NCBI RefSeq assembly: GCF_015352985.1
Contig: NZ_JACYXF010000002.1
Span: 1-64,000, forward strand
Source: Noviherbaspirillum malthae
GTDB lineage: Bacteria > Pseudomonadota > Gammaproteobacteria > Burkholderiales > Burkholderiaceae_D
Direction: 5' to 3'
Length of the DNA stretch: 64,000 nt
Both the position numbers and the translations under genes were made by a program. This document shows, piece by piece, positions 36,209 to 46,800 of this stretch (position 1 is its first letter; every line of letters begins with the position of its first letter). Under the pieces are notes generated by a model. That model did not search any database, was not told the DNA's origin, and saw only the letters and a program-made list of their open reading frames with translations.

Positions 36209-37719
36209 GTTTCGGACAGTGTTGTGTTGTTGTGGCGCAGGTAGCCGCGCAGTTCGACTGGCTTCTTGTCATCGATCCGTTTGAAACGGACCACGGTGCG
36301 CCAGCCACCTTTCATCTGGTTCGGATACGCATTCGTTTCCAGCACTTTTGCATTGGCATCGGTAGTGATGCTTGCTTCCAGTTTTGTGCCTTCTTCCAGC
36401 TTTTTCAGAGCAGGCCCTTCGAAGTCGACGAAAAGAGCGATGCTGTCGTCGGGCTTGCGCACATATCCATGGCCGCGTCTCGTCTGTGTTACCCAGGCTA
36501 GCGGAGGCTTCCTGTCGACATCTTTCTGCCAGAGCATCCGGTATTCCAGGTTGAGCGGTACGCCGGGCTTCGGCGGCACGTCGGGAATCCATTGCGCGAC
36601 GATGTTATCGTTGGTCTCGTCAGGCGTCGGAATCTGCACCAGTTCTACGCGGCCCGGCCCCCAATTTCCACGCGGTTCTATCCATGCGCTCGGCCTGCGC
36701 TGATAATGTGCTTCGAGGTCTTCGTAGCTGGAAAATTCCCGGTCGCGCTGCATAAGACCGAAACCTTGAGGATTATTAAGCGAAAACGAAGTGATCAGTA
36801 GCCGTTTGGGGTTGACCAGAGGGCGCCAGATCCATTCGCCGGTGCCCGACTGTATCGACAGCCCGTCGGAATCGTGCACTTCCGGGCGATGGTCATCGAT
36901 ATTCGGCCGATGGTTCTCTCCGAAATAGTACATGCTGGTCAGCGGTGCAATGCCGAGCTTCGACACGTTTTCCCGCAGATACAGCTCGGCCTTGACGTCC
37001 ACGACCGTATCGAAACCCGGCCTGACGATGAAGCGATAGGCACCCGTCACGCGGCGCGAGTCGAGCAGGGCGTAGATAATGAGTTCCTTGTCGTTCGGGT
37101 CGGGACGTTCAATCCAGAATTCGGTAAATTGCGGAAATTCCTCGCCGGACGTCAGGCCGGTATCGATTGCCAGACCGCGCGCGGACAGGCCGTAAAGCTG
37201 GTTCTTGCCGACGGCGCGGAAGTAGCTCGCGCCGAGAAAGACGATGACCTCATCCTTGTACTTCGACGTATTCAGCGGATAGTGGACGCGAAAGCCGGCA
37301 TATCCCAGATTGGTAAGGTCCTTGGGATTGAGATGGCTATTCGCTCCGTAGTTGAACAGCTTGGGATCGAAACGGATTTCATGAACCGACTTGCCGGTGA
37401 CTTCATTGATCCTGACCGCCGTGTCGAAGTACTGCCCCTGGTGAAAGAAAGCCAGCTCGAACGGCAGCCGCGCATTGCGCCAGTAGGCCTTCTCCGGGTT
37501 GAAGCGGATGTCGCGATACTGGTCGTAGCTCAGGTTTTCCAGTGCTTTCGGAAGATTCTTTTCCGGCTTGACATAGGACGAAGCCGCCAGCTTTTTCGCC
37601 TTTGCGGCGACATCGGCGAAGCCAAAAGCATGGGCTTCCGGAGCAGCAAGCAGTACGAATGCCATGCATGCAAGAAAGGCATGAAGGTGCATTGCGTATT
37701 TGAACGGGTTCAGACGCAT
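36181..37719 (-). CDS. opgG: Periplasmic glucans biosynthesis protein OpgG
   Basis: 512 residues with a signal peptide of about 31 residues (ending EAHA before FGFADVA). The periplasmic body is the MdoG domain (beta-sandwich plus immunoglobulin-like C-terminal part) with conserved [16 protein letters not shown] and [12 protein letters not shown] stretches. OpgG is required, with OpgH, for osmoregulated periplasmic glucan production and has been linked to beta-1,6 branching or glucan release. First gene of the opgGH operon. The region upstream has an inverted TGACA-8-TGTCA at 37778-37795 that could be regulatory. Confidence 0.95.
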   Translation of the reverse strand: MRLNPFKYAMHLHAFLACMAFVLLAAPEAHAFGFADVAAKAKKLAASSYVKPEKNLPKALENLSYDQYRDIRFNPEKAYWRNARLPFELAFFHQGQYFDTAVRINEVTGKSVHEIRFDPKLFNYGANSHLNPKDLTNLGYAGFRVHYPLNTSKYKDEVIVFLGASYFRAVGKNQLYGLSARGLAIDTGLTSGEEFPQFTEFWIERPDPNDKELIIYALLDSRRVTGAYRFIVRPGFDTVVDVKAELYLRENVSKLGIAPLTSMYYFGENHRPNIDDHRPEVHDSDGLSIQSGTGEWIWRPLVNPKRLLITSFSLNNPQGFGLMQRDREFSSYEDLEAHYQRRPSAWIEPRGNWGPGRVELVQIPTPDETNDNIVAQWIPDVPPKPGVPLNLEYRMLWQKDVDRKPPLAWVTQTRRGHGYVRKPDDSIALFVDFEGPALKKLEEGTKLEASITTDANAKVLETNAYPNQMKGGWRTVVRFKRIDDKKPVELRGYLRHNNTTLSETWSYILPPD

Positions 37720-38002
37720 TGGATGTTTCGATAGACTCGATAGGGCCTTATGTTGCCAGCGCTGGACCTTGTTCGTTTGACACTAGGCAATGTCAGGTCG
37801 ACTTGCGGTGGCGATCTCGTAACAAAGTGTGAGGGGACGGGGAGGGAAGCAGGAGGGCAACACCAGCTGTTTGCCGGAGGAGGCCGGTGGAACGGAGGAG
37901 GGAATATGGTGGAGGTCGGTAGAGGACTGCAAATGGAGCATTTCCAGAAAGAGAATATGCTCCATGCATGGCTGCGGCAGGGAGTGGCAGCGGGTAGCCT
38001 TC
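37720..38002. other. Intergenic region with purine-rich stretch and inverted repeat
   Basis: About 280 bp between opgG and a small gene. Bases 37827-37920 are strongly G/A rich on the + strand. A 9-bp inverted repeat, ATGGAGCAT / ATGCTCCAT at 37933-37941 and 37957-37965, lies 38 bp past the stop of the small gene at 38003 and may be its terminator or a binding site; only a three-T run follows on that strand. Confidence 0.35.
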
Positions 38003-38200
38003 CTACTCCTTGAGCGGAATGGCGCGCGATTTGCGGATGGCCGATTTGCGCGCTTCAACGACTTCGCGCAAGGCTGCCGCAAGCATTTCCTGCCGGCGCT
38101 GGTAAGACACCATGCGGGTGGTGATGCTGTAGGCACGTACTGTTCGTTCCAGGTTACGGAGTGCGCGCAATTCTTCACTGTGTTGTTCGTCAAGCATCAT
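38003..38200 (-). CDS. Small charged protein of unknown function
   Basis: 65 residues from the ATG at 38200 (a second ATG follows; a TTG at 38215 would add five residues). The sequence is highly charged and almost entirely helix-prone (RALRNLERTVRAYSIT, EMLAAALREVVEARK), without cysteine, signal peptide or membrane segment. No family is recognised and no good ribosome site is seen. Helical, basic small proteins of this type may bind nucleic acid or a partner protein, but that is speculation. Confidence 0.5.
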   Translation of the reverse strand: MMLDEQHSEELRALRNLERTVRAYSITTRMVSYQRRQEMLAAALREVVEARKSAIRKSRAIPLKE

Positions 38201-38489
38201 GATAGGACTCGTCAATAAAACGGATGCACTCTAGACCGGAAAACCTGCAGCTTGTTCCCCTGCGGAAAAATTTCCTCCAAGCGCAAGCCTTCTTTGCAGC
38301 GGGGCAGACCATTTCCCCATTTCAGGACGGTTCGAAGCCAGAGCATTTGGGAACCGGTTGGCGGAAGGGACTTGATCCCGCGAGTTTGGTTCCGGCAGTG
38401 CCGCTTAAGGTGAATAAATTTCAAGCAACCGGCAATGCGGCATCGGCCTTGCCTGAATTACACTTGTGCATCATTGTAAGGAGCACTGT

Positions 38490-39635
38490 ATGCCCGTCAT
38501 TACCACCATCGAAGACCTGCGCAAGCTGGCTCAGAAGCGCGTGCCGCGCATGTTCTATGACTATGCCGATTCCGGTTCCTGGACGGAGTCCACCTATCGA
38601 GCCAACAGCACGGACTTCGAGCACATCAAGTTCCGGCAGCGCGTTGCGGTCAACATGGAAAACCGAACGCTGAAAACCACGATGGTGGGCCAGGAAGTGG
38701 CCATGCCGGTGGCGCTGGCGCCGACCGGGCTGACCGGCATGCAGCACGCGGACGGTGAAATCCTTGCAGCCAAGGCAGCCGAGAAGTTCGGCGTTCCGTT
38801 CACCTTGTCGACCATGAGCATCTGCTCGATCGAAGACATTGCCGCACATACCAGCAAGCCGTTCTGGTTCCAGCTCTACGTGATGCGCGACAGGGAATTC
38901 ATCAAGCGGCTGATCGCTCGCGCGAAGGCTGCGCAATGTTCGGCGCTGGTGCTGACGCTGGATCTGCAGGTGCTCGGGCAGCGCCACAAGGACCTGATCA
39001 ACGGACTGTCGGCTCCGCCGAGGCTGACCGTGCCCAATATCATGAACATGATGACCAAGCCGCGCTGGTGTCTCGGCATGCTCGGCACGCAGCGCAGAAC
39101 CTTCGGCAACATCGTGGGGCACGCCAGCAGCGTGTCGAACATGTCGTCGCTGTCTTCATGGACCGCCCAGCAATTCGATCCGCGGCTTTCATGGGATGAC
39201 GTCAAGTGGATCAAGGATGAATGGGGCGGCAAGCTCATCATCAAGGGTGTGCTGGACGAGGAGGATGCGCAGCTTGCCGCTGCCAGCGGTGCCGACGCAC
39301 TGATCGTTTCAAATCATGGCGGGCGCCAGCTTGACGGCGCACGTTCATCGATCTCCGCGCTGCCGGGCATCGTCCAGGCCGTCGGCGACAAGATCGAGGT
39401 GCACATGGATGGCGGCATACGCTCCGGCCAGGATGCGATCAAGGCGCTCGCGCTTGGCGCCAAGGGCGTCTACATCGGTCGCGCCTTCCTGTTCGGCCTG
39501 GGTGCGATGGGTGAAGAGGGCGTGACGCAATGTCTCGAGATCATCCGCAAGGAACTCGACCTGACGATGGCCTTCTGCGGTCTTACCGATGTTCGTAAGG
39601 TGGACCGCGGCATCCTGCTTCCCGGTACGTACTGA
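38490..39635 (+). CDS. lldD: FMN-dependent L-lactate dehydrogenase / alpha-hydroxy-acid oxidase
   Basis: 381 residues (E. coli LldD 396). Oxidises L-lactate to pyruvate at the membrane and passes electrons to quinone. Family features: YDYADSGSW near the N terminus, ALAPTGLTGM, TLDLQVLGQRHKDL, the catalytic histidine H276 with R279 in SNHGGRQLDG, and MDGGIRSGQD for FMN phosphate. The ATG at 38490 is preceded by AAGGAG at 38478-38483. No lactate permease or lldR regulator is adjacent. A relative acting on another 2-hydroxyacid, such as glycolate or mandelate, cannot be excluded. Confidence 0.88.
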   Translation: MPVITTIEDLRKLAQKRVPRMFYDYADSGSWTESTYRANSTDFEHIKFRQRVAVNMENRTLKTTMVGQEVAMPVALAPTGLTGMQHADGEILAAKAAEKFGVPFTLSTMSICSIEDIAAHTSKPFWFQLYVMRDREFIKRLIARAKAAQCSALVLTLDLQVLGQRHKDLINGLSAPPRLTVPNIMNMMTKPRWCLGMLGTQRRTFGNIVGHASSVSNMSSLSSWTAQQFDPRLSWDDVKWIKDEWGGKLIIKGVLDEEDAQLAAASGADALIVSNHGGRQLDGARSSISALPGIVQAVGDKIEVHMDGGIRSGQDAIKALALGAKGVYIGRAFLFGLGAMGEEGVTQCLEIIRKELDLTMAFCGLTDVRKVDRGILLPGTY

Positions 39636-39794
39636 TCCGGCAGGCTTGCAGCGACCCCTTAGGAACTATCAACCGGTTCGGCATGACAAACCGCTAACAA
39701 TCGAAATCAGGCGGACTTCGGACTTCATCGCCGATCCAGCGCCTGCTGCGACGGGCTGTTCACCTTACGGCCCGGCATCCCAAGGAGACGCGTC

Positions 39795-39998
39795 ATGCAT
39801 GCCTATATCATCAAGACCCCGGATGGTTATCTTTATCCCTTCGCCGACGATCTGTCGCTGACGGATGATGCATCCCAGGCAGGACGTTTTCGCAGTGTCG
39901 AAGAAGCCCGCGCCACCGCAGAGGAACGCGGGTACTACGACGGCGGCTTTGAAATCGTCCGGGTGGATCTGGATGGCGGGAAAGCCGGCAAGCATTGA
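39795..39998 (+). CDS. Small hypothetical protein
   Basis: 67 residues; ATG at 39795 follows an AAGGAG ribosome site. The sequence (HAYIIKTPDGYLYPFADDL, RSVEEARATAEERGYYDGGF) suggests a small alpha/beta fold with a two-strand start and one helix. Cytoplasmic, no cysteine. It precedes a zinc-ribbon gene by 25 bp and both may be co-transcribed. No family is recognised. Confidence 0.72.
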   Translation: MHAYIIKTPDGYLYPFADDLSLTDDASQAGRFRSVEEARATAEERGYYDGGFEIVRVDLDGGKAGKH

Positions 39999-40023
39999 CC
40001 GCCGTGACAGGGAGACGACTTGA

Positions 40024-40245
40024 ATGACTGAATGCGAGGAATGCGCCGACCTGGAAGGCGCCAATGCGTTGACGTCTCCGCACGCCAACTTGCTGCTGCA
40101 TTCGGATGCGCTCATCAACTACGGCGCGACGACCAGCGGGCGCATCGAATTTTACAAGTGCAATCGCTGCGGAACGAAATGGGAAAGGGTACGGGCGAGA
40201 AGCGAACCGGACGCGCGATGGATGCGATCGAGCAAGGAGTTTTGA
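40024..40245 (+). CDS. Small zinc-ribbon protein
   Basis: 73 residues. Two CxxC pairs, C4/C7 (ECEEC) and C46/C49 (YKCNRCGTKW), form a zinc-ribbon-like arrangement, with a short charged C-terminal tail. Ribosome site GGGAG precedes the ATG at 40024. It follows the 67-residue gene by 25 bp. Small zinc ribbons can act as nucleic-acid or protein adaptors; no function can be assigned. Confidence 0.72.
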   Translation: MTECEECADLEGANALTSPHANLLLHSDALINYGATTSGRIEFYKCNRCGTKWERVRARSEPDARWMRSSKEF

Positions 40246-40620
40246 TGATGCTCGGGGAGGTTTCACCGACGCACGCTCCGTCTCATAAAAATCAATATGC
40301 TATTTAACATAAGACAAATTCCATTTCAAATTGGTGTGGAAGCAAAGTTGTAATGTCCGGGTCAAGCGAGGTTCAAACTTCCGTTTTTCCACAAGATAAC
40401 CCTATTTCAATATGGCTATAAAAATTGGCTTGTCGGCAGAAAGTGAATTATCTAAGGCAACCTATAATGCCGCCCGTTGCCGGCTTGCAACAAGAATCAG
40501 AAAAGCGTATTTTCGAAGCGAAAGCGCTTTTAAACTTGACATGTTCTTGTACTGGGCAGCGCATCATCGCTGGCTGCTTCGCACATGGAAATCATTCGAT
40601 AAAACACATAGGGAGGCACC
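40246..40620 (+). other. AT-rich leader region before cheV
   Basis: About 375 bp, clearly richer in A/T than the flanking genes. It holds a perfect TATAAT at 40463-40468 without a good -35 at the proper distance, and a TTGACA at 40537-40542. No FliA-type promoter could be matched. Short frames here are not convincing genes. Confidence 0.4.
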
Positions 40621-41565
40621 ATGAGTACTGTCCAGCAGGAAGTCGACGAACGTACCAATCTCACCGCCTCGAACAAGTTCGAACTTCTGCTGTTTCGTCT
40701 CGGCGGCGACAGCAACGGCAATCAGAACGAACTGTACGGCATCAACGTCTTCAAGATCCGGGAAATCGTGGCGATGCCGCCGGTAACGCCGATCGCCGAA
40801 AGCGCGCCCTACATGATGGGCGTGGTCAATCTGCGCGGCGAAATTCTGCCGGTAATCGATCTGCCTGGATTGATCGGGTGTACGCCGAAGACCGGCCTCA
40901 ATATCTTGCTGGTAACGGAATTCGCCCGCACCACCCAATGCTTTGCGGTCGAAGCCGTCGATGAAATCGTGCGGCTGGACTGGAACCAGGTACGTCCGTC
41001 CGCCGGAAGCTACGCGGACAACACCATTACCAGCATTGCAAGGCTGGACAACGATGTCCACGGTACCCGCCTGGTGCAGGTGCTCGATGTCGAAACCATC
41101 GTTCAGAAGTTCGTTCCGAGCAAGGAAACGCCGCCCTCCGGCAACGACATGGCGATCAAGCTTACCTCTGGTTCCGTCATTCTCGCGGCCGACGATTCCG
41201 TCATTGCCCGATCCATCATCCAGAAAGGTCTGGAAGACATGGGGCTGCCCTACGTCATGACGAAAAACGGAAAGGAAGCCTGGGAAAAGCTGCAGGAACT
41301 TGCCGCCGATGCAGAAAAGGAAAACAAGCCGTTGCGTGAAAAGGTGGCGCTCGTTCTGACCGATCTTGAAATGCCTGAAATGGACGGATTCACGCTGACC
41401 CGGCATATCAAGACCAGCAATCGCTACAATTCCTTGCCGGTACTGATTCACTCCTCACTCTCCGGCTCCGCCAATGAGGCGCACGTCAAGAGCGCTGGAG
41501 CCAATGCTTACGTCGCCAAGTTTTCGCCACCGGAACTGGCAGCCAAGATTCGGGAAATTCTCTAA
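40621..41565 (+). CDS. cheV: Chemotaxis coupling protein CheV
   Basis: 314 residues: N-terminal CheW-like coupling domain (about 15-165), C-terminal receiver domain (about 185-312) with acidic pair D191/D192, phosphoacceptor D248 (LTDLEMPEMDG) and K300. CheV couples chemoreceptors to CheA and is thought to tune adaptation by its own phosphorylation. It stands alone; no other che or fli genes are in the window. Ribosome site GGGAGG is just before the ATG. Confidence 0.95.
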   Translation: MSTVQQEVDERTNLTASNKFELLLFRLGGDSNGNQNELYGINVFKIREIVAMPPVTPIAESAPYMMGVVNLRGEILPVIDLPGLIGCTPKTGLNILLVTEFARTTQCFAVEAVDEIVRLDWNQVRPSAGSYADNTITSIARLDNDVHGTRLVQVLDVETIVQKFVPSKETPPSGNDMAIKLTSGSVILAADDSVIARSIIQKGLEDMGLPYVMTKNGKEAWEKLQELAADAEKENKPLREKVALVLTDLEMPEMDGFTLTRHIKTSNRYNSLPVLIHSSLSGSANEAHVKSAGANAYVAKFSPPELAAKIREIL

Positions 41566-41835
41566 GTTCTGTTTGCGGCGATTCAAAAGCCCTTCCATCC
41601 TGACAGGCATGTCCGTCCGCACGCCTTGAAACCAAGGCGCGGGCGTGCTGCTTTGTTGAGCCATGCGACATTACCATCGGTGCGATTCGATTGCGCGCAA
41701 TCGTGATCGCGCCAACCCGGATGGTGCGGCGGGCTTACGTTACAAGCGCTTACCTGTGATACACAAGCGCACTACAAAGCCGGGTCGGCAGCCATTATTC
41801 TGCACTTGTCTTCTTTCCCAACCGATGGAACCGAA

Positions 41836-42417
41836 ATGGAAATGCCGCAGACTACTAAACGTATTCATCCCTTGATGGCTGGTGCCGCTGCTTCTGTCAT
41901 GCTCGTAAGCTTGCTCGGGGCGGCCGCCATTGTCGGAATCATTCCGACTTCTCAAGGCACTTCGCCGGACAAGGCTGCATTGGCAGCGCCATCTGCGCAA
42001 GCCGTGGTCCCGGCCAGCGTACCGGCCGCAGCACCTGCGTTGCCGGCGACGGCTCTGGTTGCTGCTCCACAGCCGGCAGCTGCGCCTGTTGCACAGGCAG
42101 AGCCCAAGGAAGTCGTTCGTCACAAAACAATCGTTCATCACAAACACGTGCAGCAACCCGCACCCGTCCGTGCAGAACCGGTTCAGGTAGCACAGACCGA
42201 GCCGCAGCGAAGCTACTCCCCTGCTCCGGTCTACCAGCCGGTTCAGCAGCCTGCACCGGCCGCGCAAAACAGTCCCGTCGGCATCGGCGTCGGCGCTGTC
42301 GTCGGCGGCTTGATTGGCAATCAGGTCGGCAAAGGCAGCGGCAGGACGCTTGCAACCGTGGCGGGCGTGCTTGGCGGCGGCTATATCGGCAATGAAATTG
42401 CAAAACGGAATCCCTGA
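41836..42417 (+). CDS. Glycine-zipper 2TM domain protein
   Basis: 193 residues. One N-terminal membrane segment (about 12-38), a long Pro/Ala/Gln-rich periplasmic linker (about 50-145) and a C-terminal glycine-zipper (GIGVGAVVGGLIGNQVGKGSGR and VAGVLGGGYIGNEIAKR), as in the Rickettsia 17-kDa/SlyB-like envelope proteins. It probably sits in the inner membrane with the zipper contacting another membrane or cell wall. The ATG at 41836 is preferred over a TTG at 41806; ribosome sites are weak. A terminator follows. Function unknown. Confidence 0.8.
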   Translation: MEMPQTTKRIHPLMAGAAASVMLVSLLGAAAIVGIIPTSQGTSPDKAALAAPSAQAVVPASVPAAAPALPATALVAAPQPAAAPVAQAEPKEVVRHKTIVHHKHVQQPAPVRAEPVQVAQTEPQRSYSPAPVYQPVQQPAPAAQNSPVGIGVGAVVGGLIGNQVGKGSGRTLATVAGVLGGGYIGNEIAKRNP

Positions 42418-42471
42418 TAGCCAGTCTCGATTACTTAAAAGCGATACGTTCCAGGCTCTTGCTTTTTGAAT

Positions 42472-42508
42472 ACGCCTCCATTCGCATTGCCGAACGGAGG
42501 CGTTTTTT
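42472..42508 (+). terminator. Rho-independent terminator after the glycine-zipper gene
   Basis: Stem ACGCCTCC / GGAGGCGT, extended inward by TTCG / CGAA after one mismatch, followed by six T residues. Confidence 0.9.
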
Positions 42509-42640
42509 CTTGAAATCGATTTCCTTCACTCATCAAACCTCGACGCATTTCCATCCAGTTGCTATATTTCGGCCGAAGTTGACCTGATTGGTCCGAGTCG
42601 ACCAAGTCGATTTGCATTGCTGCTGAATATAAAGGATGTC

Positions 42641-43885
42641 ATGCGTTTCCTGCACACCTCAGACTGGCACCTTGGCCAGACTCTGCACAACTTCGACCGT
42701 TGCCACGAACATGAACAGTTTCTCTCCTGGCTCATCGAATCGCTGGTTGCGCATGAAGTTGACGCATTGCTCATTGCAGGCGACATTTTCGACAATGCCA
42801 ATCCCTCGGCCGCATCGCAAAGGCAGTTCTATTCCTTCCTGCAGCAGGCAAAGCAACGCTTGCCTCACTTGAATATTGTCATCATTGCAGGCAATCATGA
42901 CTCTCCCGGCCGGCTTGAAGCCCCGCGGCCCTTGCTGGAAGGATTGAATGTCACGGTGGTTGGCCATGTGCGCCGGCGCGACGACGGAGAAGTCGATCTC
43001 GACGAGTTGATGATCCCTTTGCTCCGCCGTGACAAATCGGTCGCCGCATGGTGTCTCGCCGTTCCTTTCCTGCGTCCTGGCGATGTCCCCCGCGTCGACG
43101 ATGCAGGCGACCCCTACCAGGCCGGTGTCGCCCTGCTCTACCAGCGCCTGCTGGACAATGCACGCAGCCGACGCGCTCCCGGACAAGCCATCGTCGCCCT
43201 GGGGCATTGCCATATGCTGGGCGGCGAAGCATCGGAAGAGTCCGAAAGACGGATCGTGATGGGCAAGGCCGAAGCGCTATCGGATGCGATATTCGACGAT
43301 TCGGTGGCCTATGCAGCGCTCGGGCATCTGCACAAGGCACAGCGAATCGGAAAGCGTGAACATGTACGCTATTGCGGCAGTCCGCTGCCGATGTCGTTCA
43401 CCGAGATTGATTACGCGCACCAGGTTCTGTGCATCGACCTCGAAGGCGAGACGGTGCGCGAGGTCAATGCCCTGCGAGTGCCGCGTGCCGTGGATTTGTT
43501 GCGTGTTCCGCGCAGCCCGGCGCCGGTAAGCGAGGTCCTCGCGGCCTTGGAGGCATTGGAGTCCCCGCTACTCGAAGAGATTCATCGTCAACCGTATCTC
43601 CAAGTCAGAGTCAGGGTCGATGGGCCGGAGCCGGGGCTGCGTGCACGTATCGAAGCTGCACTGGAGGGAAAGCATGTGCGTCTCGCAAAAATCGAAACCA
43701 CTTTCTCACGCCGTGATCCCCAAATCCATGTTGCCGTCCCTGATGAAGAGCTCGATCAGGTACAACCCGAGGATATCTTCAAGCGCTTGTATCTAGGCAA
43801 ATACGGCGCCGAGGCGCCGGATGATCAGCTTGCCGCCTTCGGCGAGCTTTTGCTGGGGGCATCGGAAGCAGCGGGCGGCAAATGA
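42641..43885 (+). CDS. sbcD: Exonuclease subunit SbcD
   Basis: 414 residues. Mre11-type nuclease; with SbcC it cuts hairpins and blocked DNA ends. Metallophosphatase motifs: D8 and H10 (TSDWHLGQ), D48 (AGDIFD), N85/H86 (AGNHDSP), and later GHxH motifs (ALGHCHMLGG, ALGHLHKAQ). The ATG at 42641 follows AAAGGA; 24 bases upstream another in-frame ATG lacks a site. Its stop overlaps the start of sbcC by 4 bp (ATGA). Confidence 0.95.
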   Translation: MRFLHTSDWHLGQTLHNFDRCHEHEQFLSWLIESLVAHEVDALLIAGDIFDNANPSAASQRQFYSFLQQAKQRLPHLNIVIIAGNHDSPGRLEAPRPLLEGLNVTVVGHVRRRDDGEVDLDELMIPLLRRDKSVAAWCLAVPFLRPGDVPRVDDAGDPYQAGVALLYQRLLDNARSRRAPGQAIVALGHCHMLGGEASEESERRIVMGKAEALSDAIFDDSVAYAALGHLHKAQRIGKREHVRYCGSPLPMSFTEIDYAHQVLCIDLEGETVREVNALRVPRAVDLLRVPRSPAPVSEVLAALEALESPLLEEIHRQPYLQVRVRVDGPEPGLRARIEAALEGKHVRLAKIETTFSRRDPQIHVAVPDEELDQVQPEDIFKRLYLGKYGAEAPDDQLAAFGELLLGASEAAGGK

Positions 43886-46800
43886 AGATACTCAGGATCG
43901 CCGGCCGGAATCTCGCATCGCTGGGTGGGGAATTCGAACTGGATTTCATGCAGGAGCCGCTGGCTTCCGCCGGACTGTTTGCAATATGCGGACCGACCGG
44001 CGCGGGGAAAAGCACCCTGCTCGATGCGTTGTGCCTCGCACTCTATGATGCTACGCCGCGCCTGTCACGGGCCGGAAGCAAGGGCATAGGCCTGCCGGAT
44101 GTGCGCGATGAAACCGTGACGCCTCAGGACACCCGCAACCTGTTGCGGCGAGGCACTGCGGACGGATATGCGGAAGTCGACTTCATCGGCAATGACTCCA
44201 GGTGCTACCGGGCGCGGTGGAGCGTGCGCCGCGCGCGTGCCAAGGCGGATGGAGCGTTGCAGCAAGTCGCCATGTCCCTGCATAGCCTTCCGGAACGGCA
44301 GCAGATCGGCGGCACCAATCGAGAGGTCAAGGCAGAGATCGAGAGCCGGATCGGCTTGAATTTCGAGCAGTTCACCCGCGCCGTGCTGCTCGCCCAGAAC
44401 GAGTTTTCCGCATTCCTGCGGGCCGACGACGGGGACCGGGGCGAACTGCTGGAGACGCTGACGGGCACCGCGATCTACAGCACCATGTCCAAACGCGCTT
44501 TCGAACGCGCGAAGCTGGAGCAGCAGACGCTCAACGCCATTAGCCAGCGCCTCTCCGACCAGACGCCGCTGGACCCGCAGTCCCGCCTGGAACTGGAACG
44601 GGACAGCGCACAGGCGCATGACGCCATGATGATCCTGGAACAGCGCAAAGGCGAACTGGAAACCCAGCTGCGCTGGCATGCAACGCTGGAGGAAGCGCAG
44701 CGCGGTGAAGAGGAGGCGGCAGGAGAAGCGGAGCGCCTGACGTCGATATATCAAGGCATGGAGGAACGCGGGAAACGTCTGACCCTGCTGGACGAAGTTC
44801 AGCCCGCCCGCGCCTTGATCGAAGCGTCAGCCCGCATCGCTTCTGCGTTGGAATCAGCGCGCTCCGAACTCAACCGGGGCGACATCATGCTGGCTGCAGC
44901 AGTGCAAGGCCAGCAGGATGCTCAGGCCGCGATGCAAGCCGCCGAGCAGGCGCACAGTGCAGCACTGCAGACCCAGATGACTGCCCTGCCCCAGATCGGC
45001 AAGGCAAAGACGCTTGATGCGCAGATTGCAATGCTCCTCACGGAAGACGGACATGCGGAGGCTGCCGTTGCTCGTGTCAGCGCTGAAAGAGAAGATATCC
45101 AAACGCGCTTGCACGCTGAACAGAAAGCGCGCGAGGACGCCGTGCGAGTCAGGCAAGCCGCGGATCGGTGGCTGTCGGAGCATGAATCCGTTCAGCCGCT
45201 AGCGCTCCAGTGGCCGCGGTGGGATTCATTGCTGAGCCATGCCGCAGTACAGCTGCAGAACGCGGAAAAGCTGGCGCATGAACTTGCCGTCTCGCGGGAT
45301 GCATTGCGCCGGGTCAGCGGGAGGAAAGGCGAAGCCGAGACTTTGCTGTCCGAGGCCGCCCGGGCACATGCCGAGGCGGAGATGCAGCGTCTGACCTGCC
45401 AGTTCGAGTCCGCCAGCCACTCGCGCAGCGCGTTGAGGCAGGAGAGACTGGAACTCGAATCGCGACGCGAGATTCTCGACGACGGCATGAGAGTCTGGGC
45501 GGCACTGCACACGGCGAAAGAACAGCAAGTGCAGCGGCAGAACGAAAAGGATCAGCTGCGCACGGCCGAGGCCGAAGCAGCCAAGGCAAGCGTGCATCTT
45601 GTCACCGATGCCGCAGTGGCAAAGGCGGCGTTCGATCAGGCGGAAAAAGCCTTGGTCTCCACTCGCATGGCCTGCAGCGACTCGGTCGAAAACTTGCGCA
45701 ACGCGCTTCAACACGATGTGCCCTGCCCTGTCTGCGGATCGACGGAACATCCTTATTCAAAAAATGACGGACGGCTGCATTCGATGCTGACCGGATTCGA
45801 GACGGAAGCCGTCGCCTGCCGCATTCGGTATGAAAAAGCGTTGGCCGCGCAGGTACGCAACCAGGCATTGATCGAAGAAAACCGCCGGCGCGCGGCACAG
45901 GTTGAGCAGCAGCTTCATGATCTGGGCCAGCAGGTTATCCGCATGCAGGCGGAATGGTCCGGACATCGAGCAGCGGAATTATTCAAGGCAGCAGACACCG
46001 GTAATGCCGGCATTACCCTCGCCGACGAAATACGCGCCGTGCGCGACAGGCTGCAACAGCTGTCGGCTGCCGAGGCCGATGCGGATCAGTCGGCACACCG
46101 GCTCGAGGCTGCGCAGCAAGCCCTGGACGCGGCAAGCGCATCATTGGCAGAAAGGCGCAGCCAATGCGATGCACTTTCCAATGAAGTGCGTCACATAAAA
46201 TCTGGCATCGATCTCCTGGCTGCCCGCTCGGCTGAATCGAATGAAAGGCTTGCGGAACTGCTCAATGAGCTGAATGCGCCTTTTGTTTCGGCCGACTGGC
46301 AGAAACGCTGGCGGCTCGATCCCGAAGGCTTCCGAAGCAATTGCGAACAGCGGATTGCCGAATGGCGAGAACAATGCCGGATACGCGATGAAAACAGCGC
46401 GCGTCTGTCGTCGCTCGATGCCTCGCTGCTCAAGCTGCAGGAGACCCTGTTGCGCAACGACGCCGAACGTCAGCGGGCCGTCGCTGCACTGGAGGAGAGC
46501 CGGCGCAATATTGCAGAAAAACGCACGGAAAGGGCCGACATTTTCGGCGGCAAGAATACCACGGTCGTGGAAGACGAGCTCGCTGCAGCAGTCACTGCGG
46601 CAAAGGCTGCGATGCACGAGCAGGCGGCCCGTCTGCAGGAATGCGCAATCACCGCGGCACGGCAGCAGGAGACGATCAGTCAGGCGAAGCAGCGGCTGAC
46701 AGTGCTGGAAATGGAACAGGCGGAATCGGACACGCGCTTGACGGACTGGATGACGCAGTTCGGTGCGGCCCATGCCGAGACAGCTCCGGCACTGAACATG

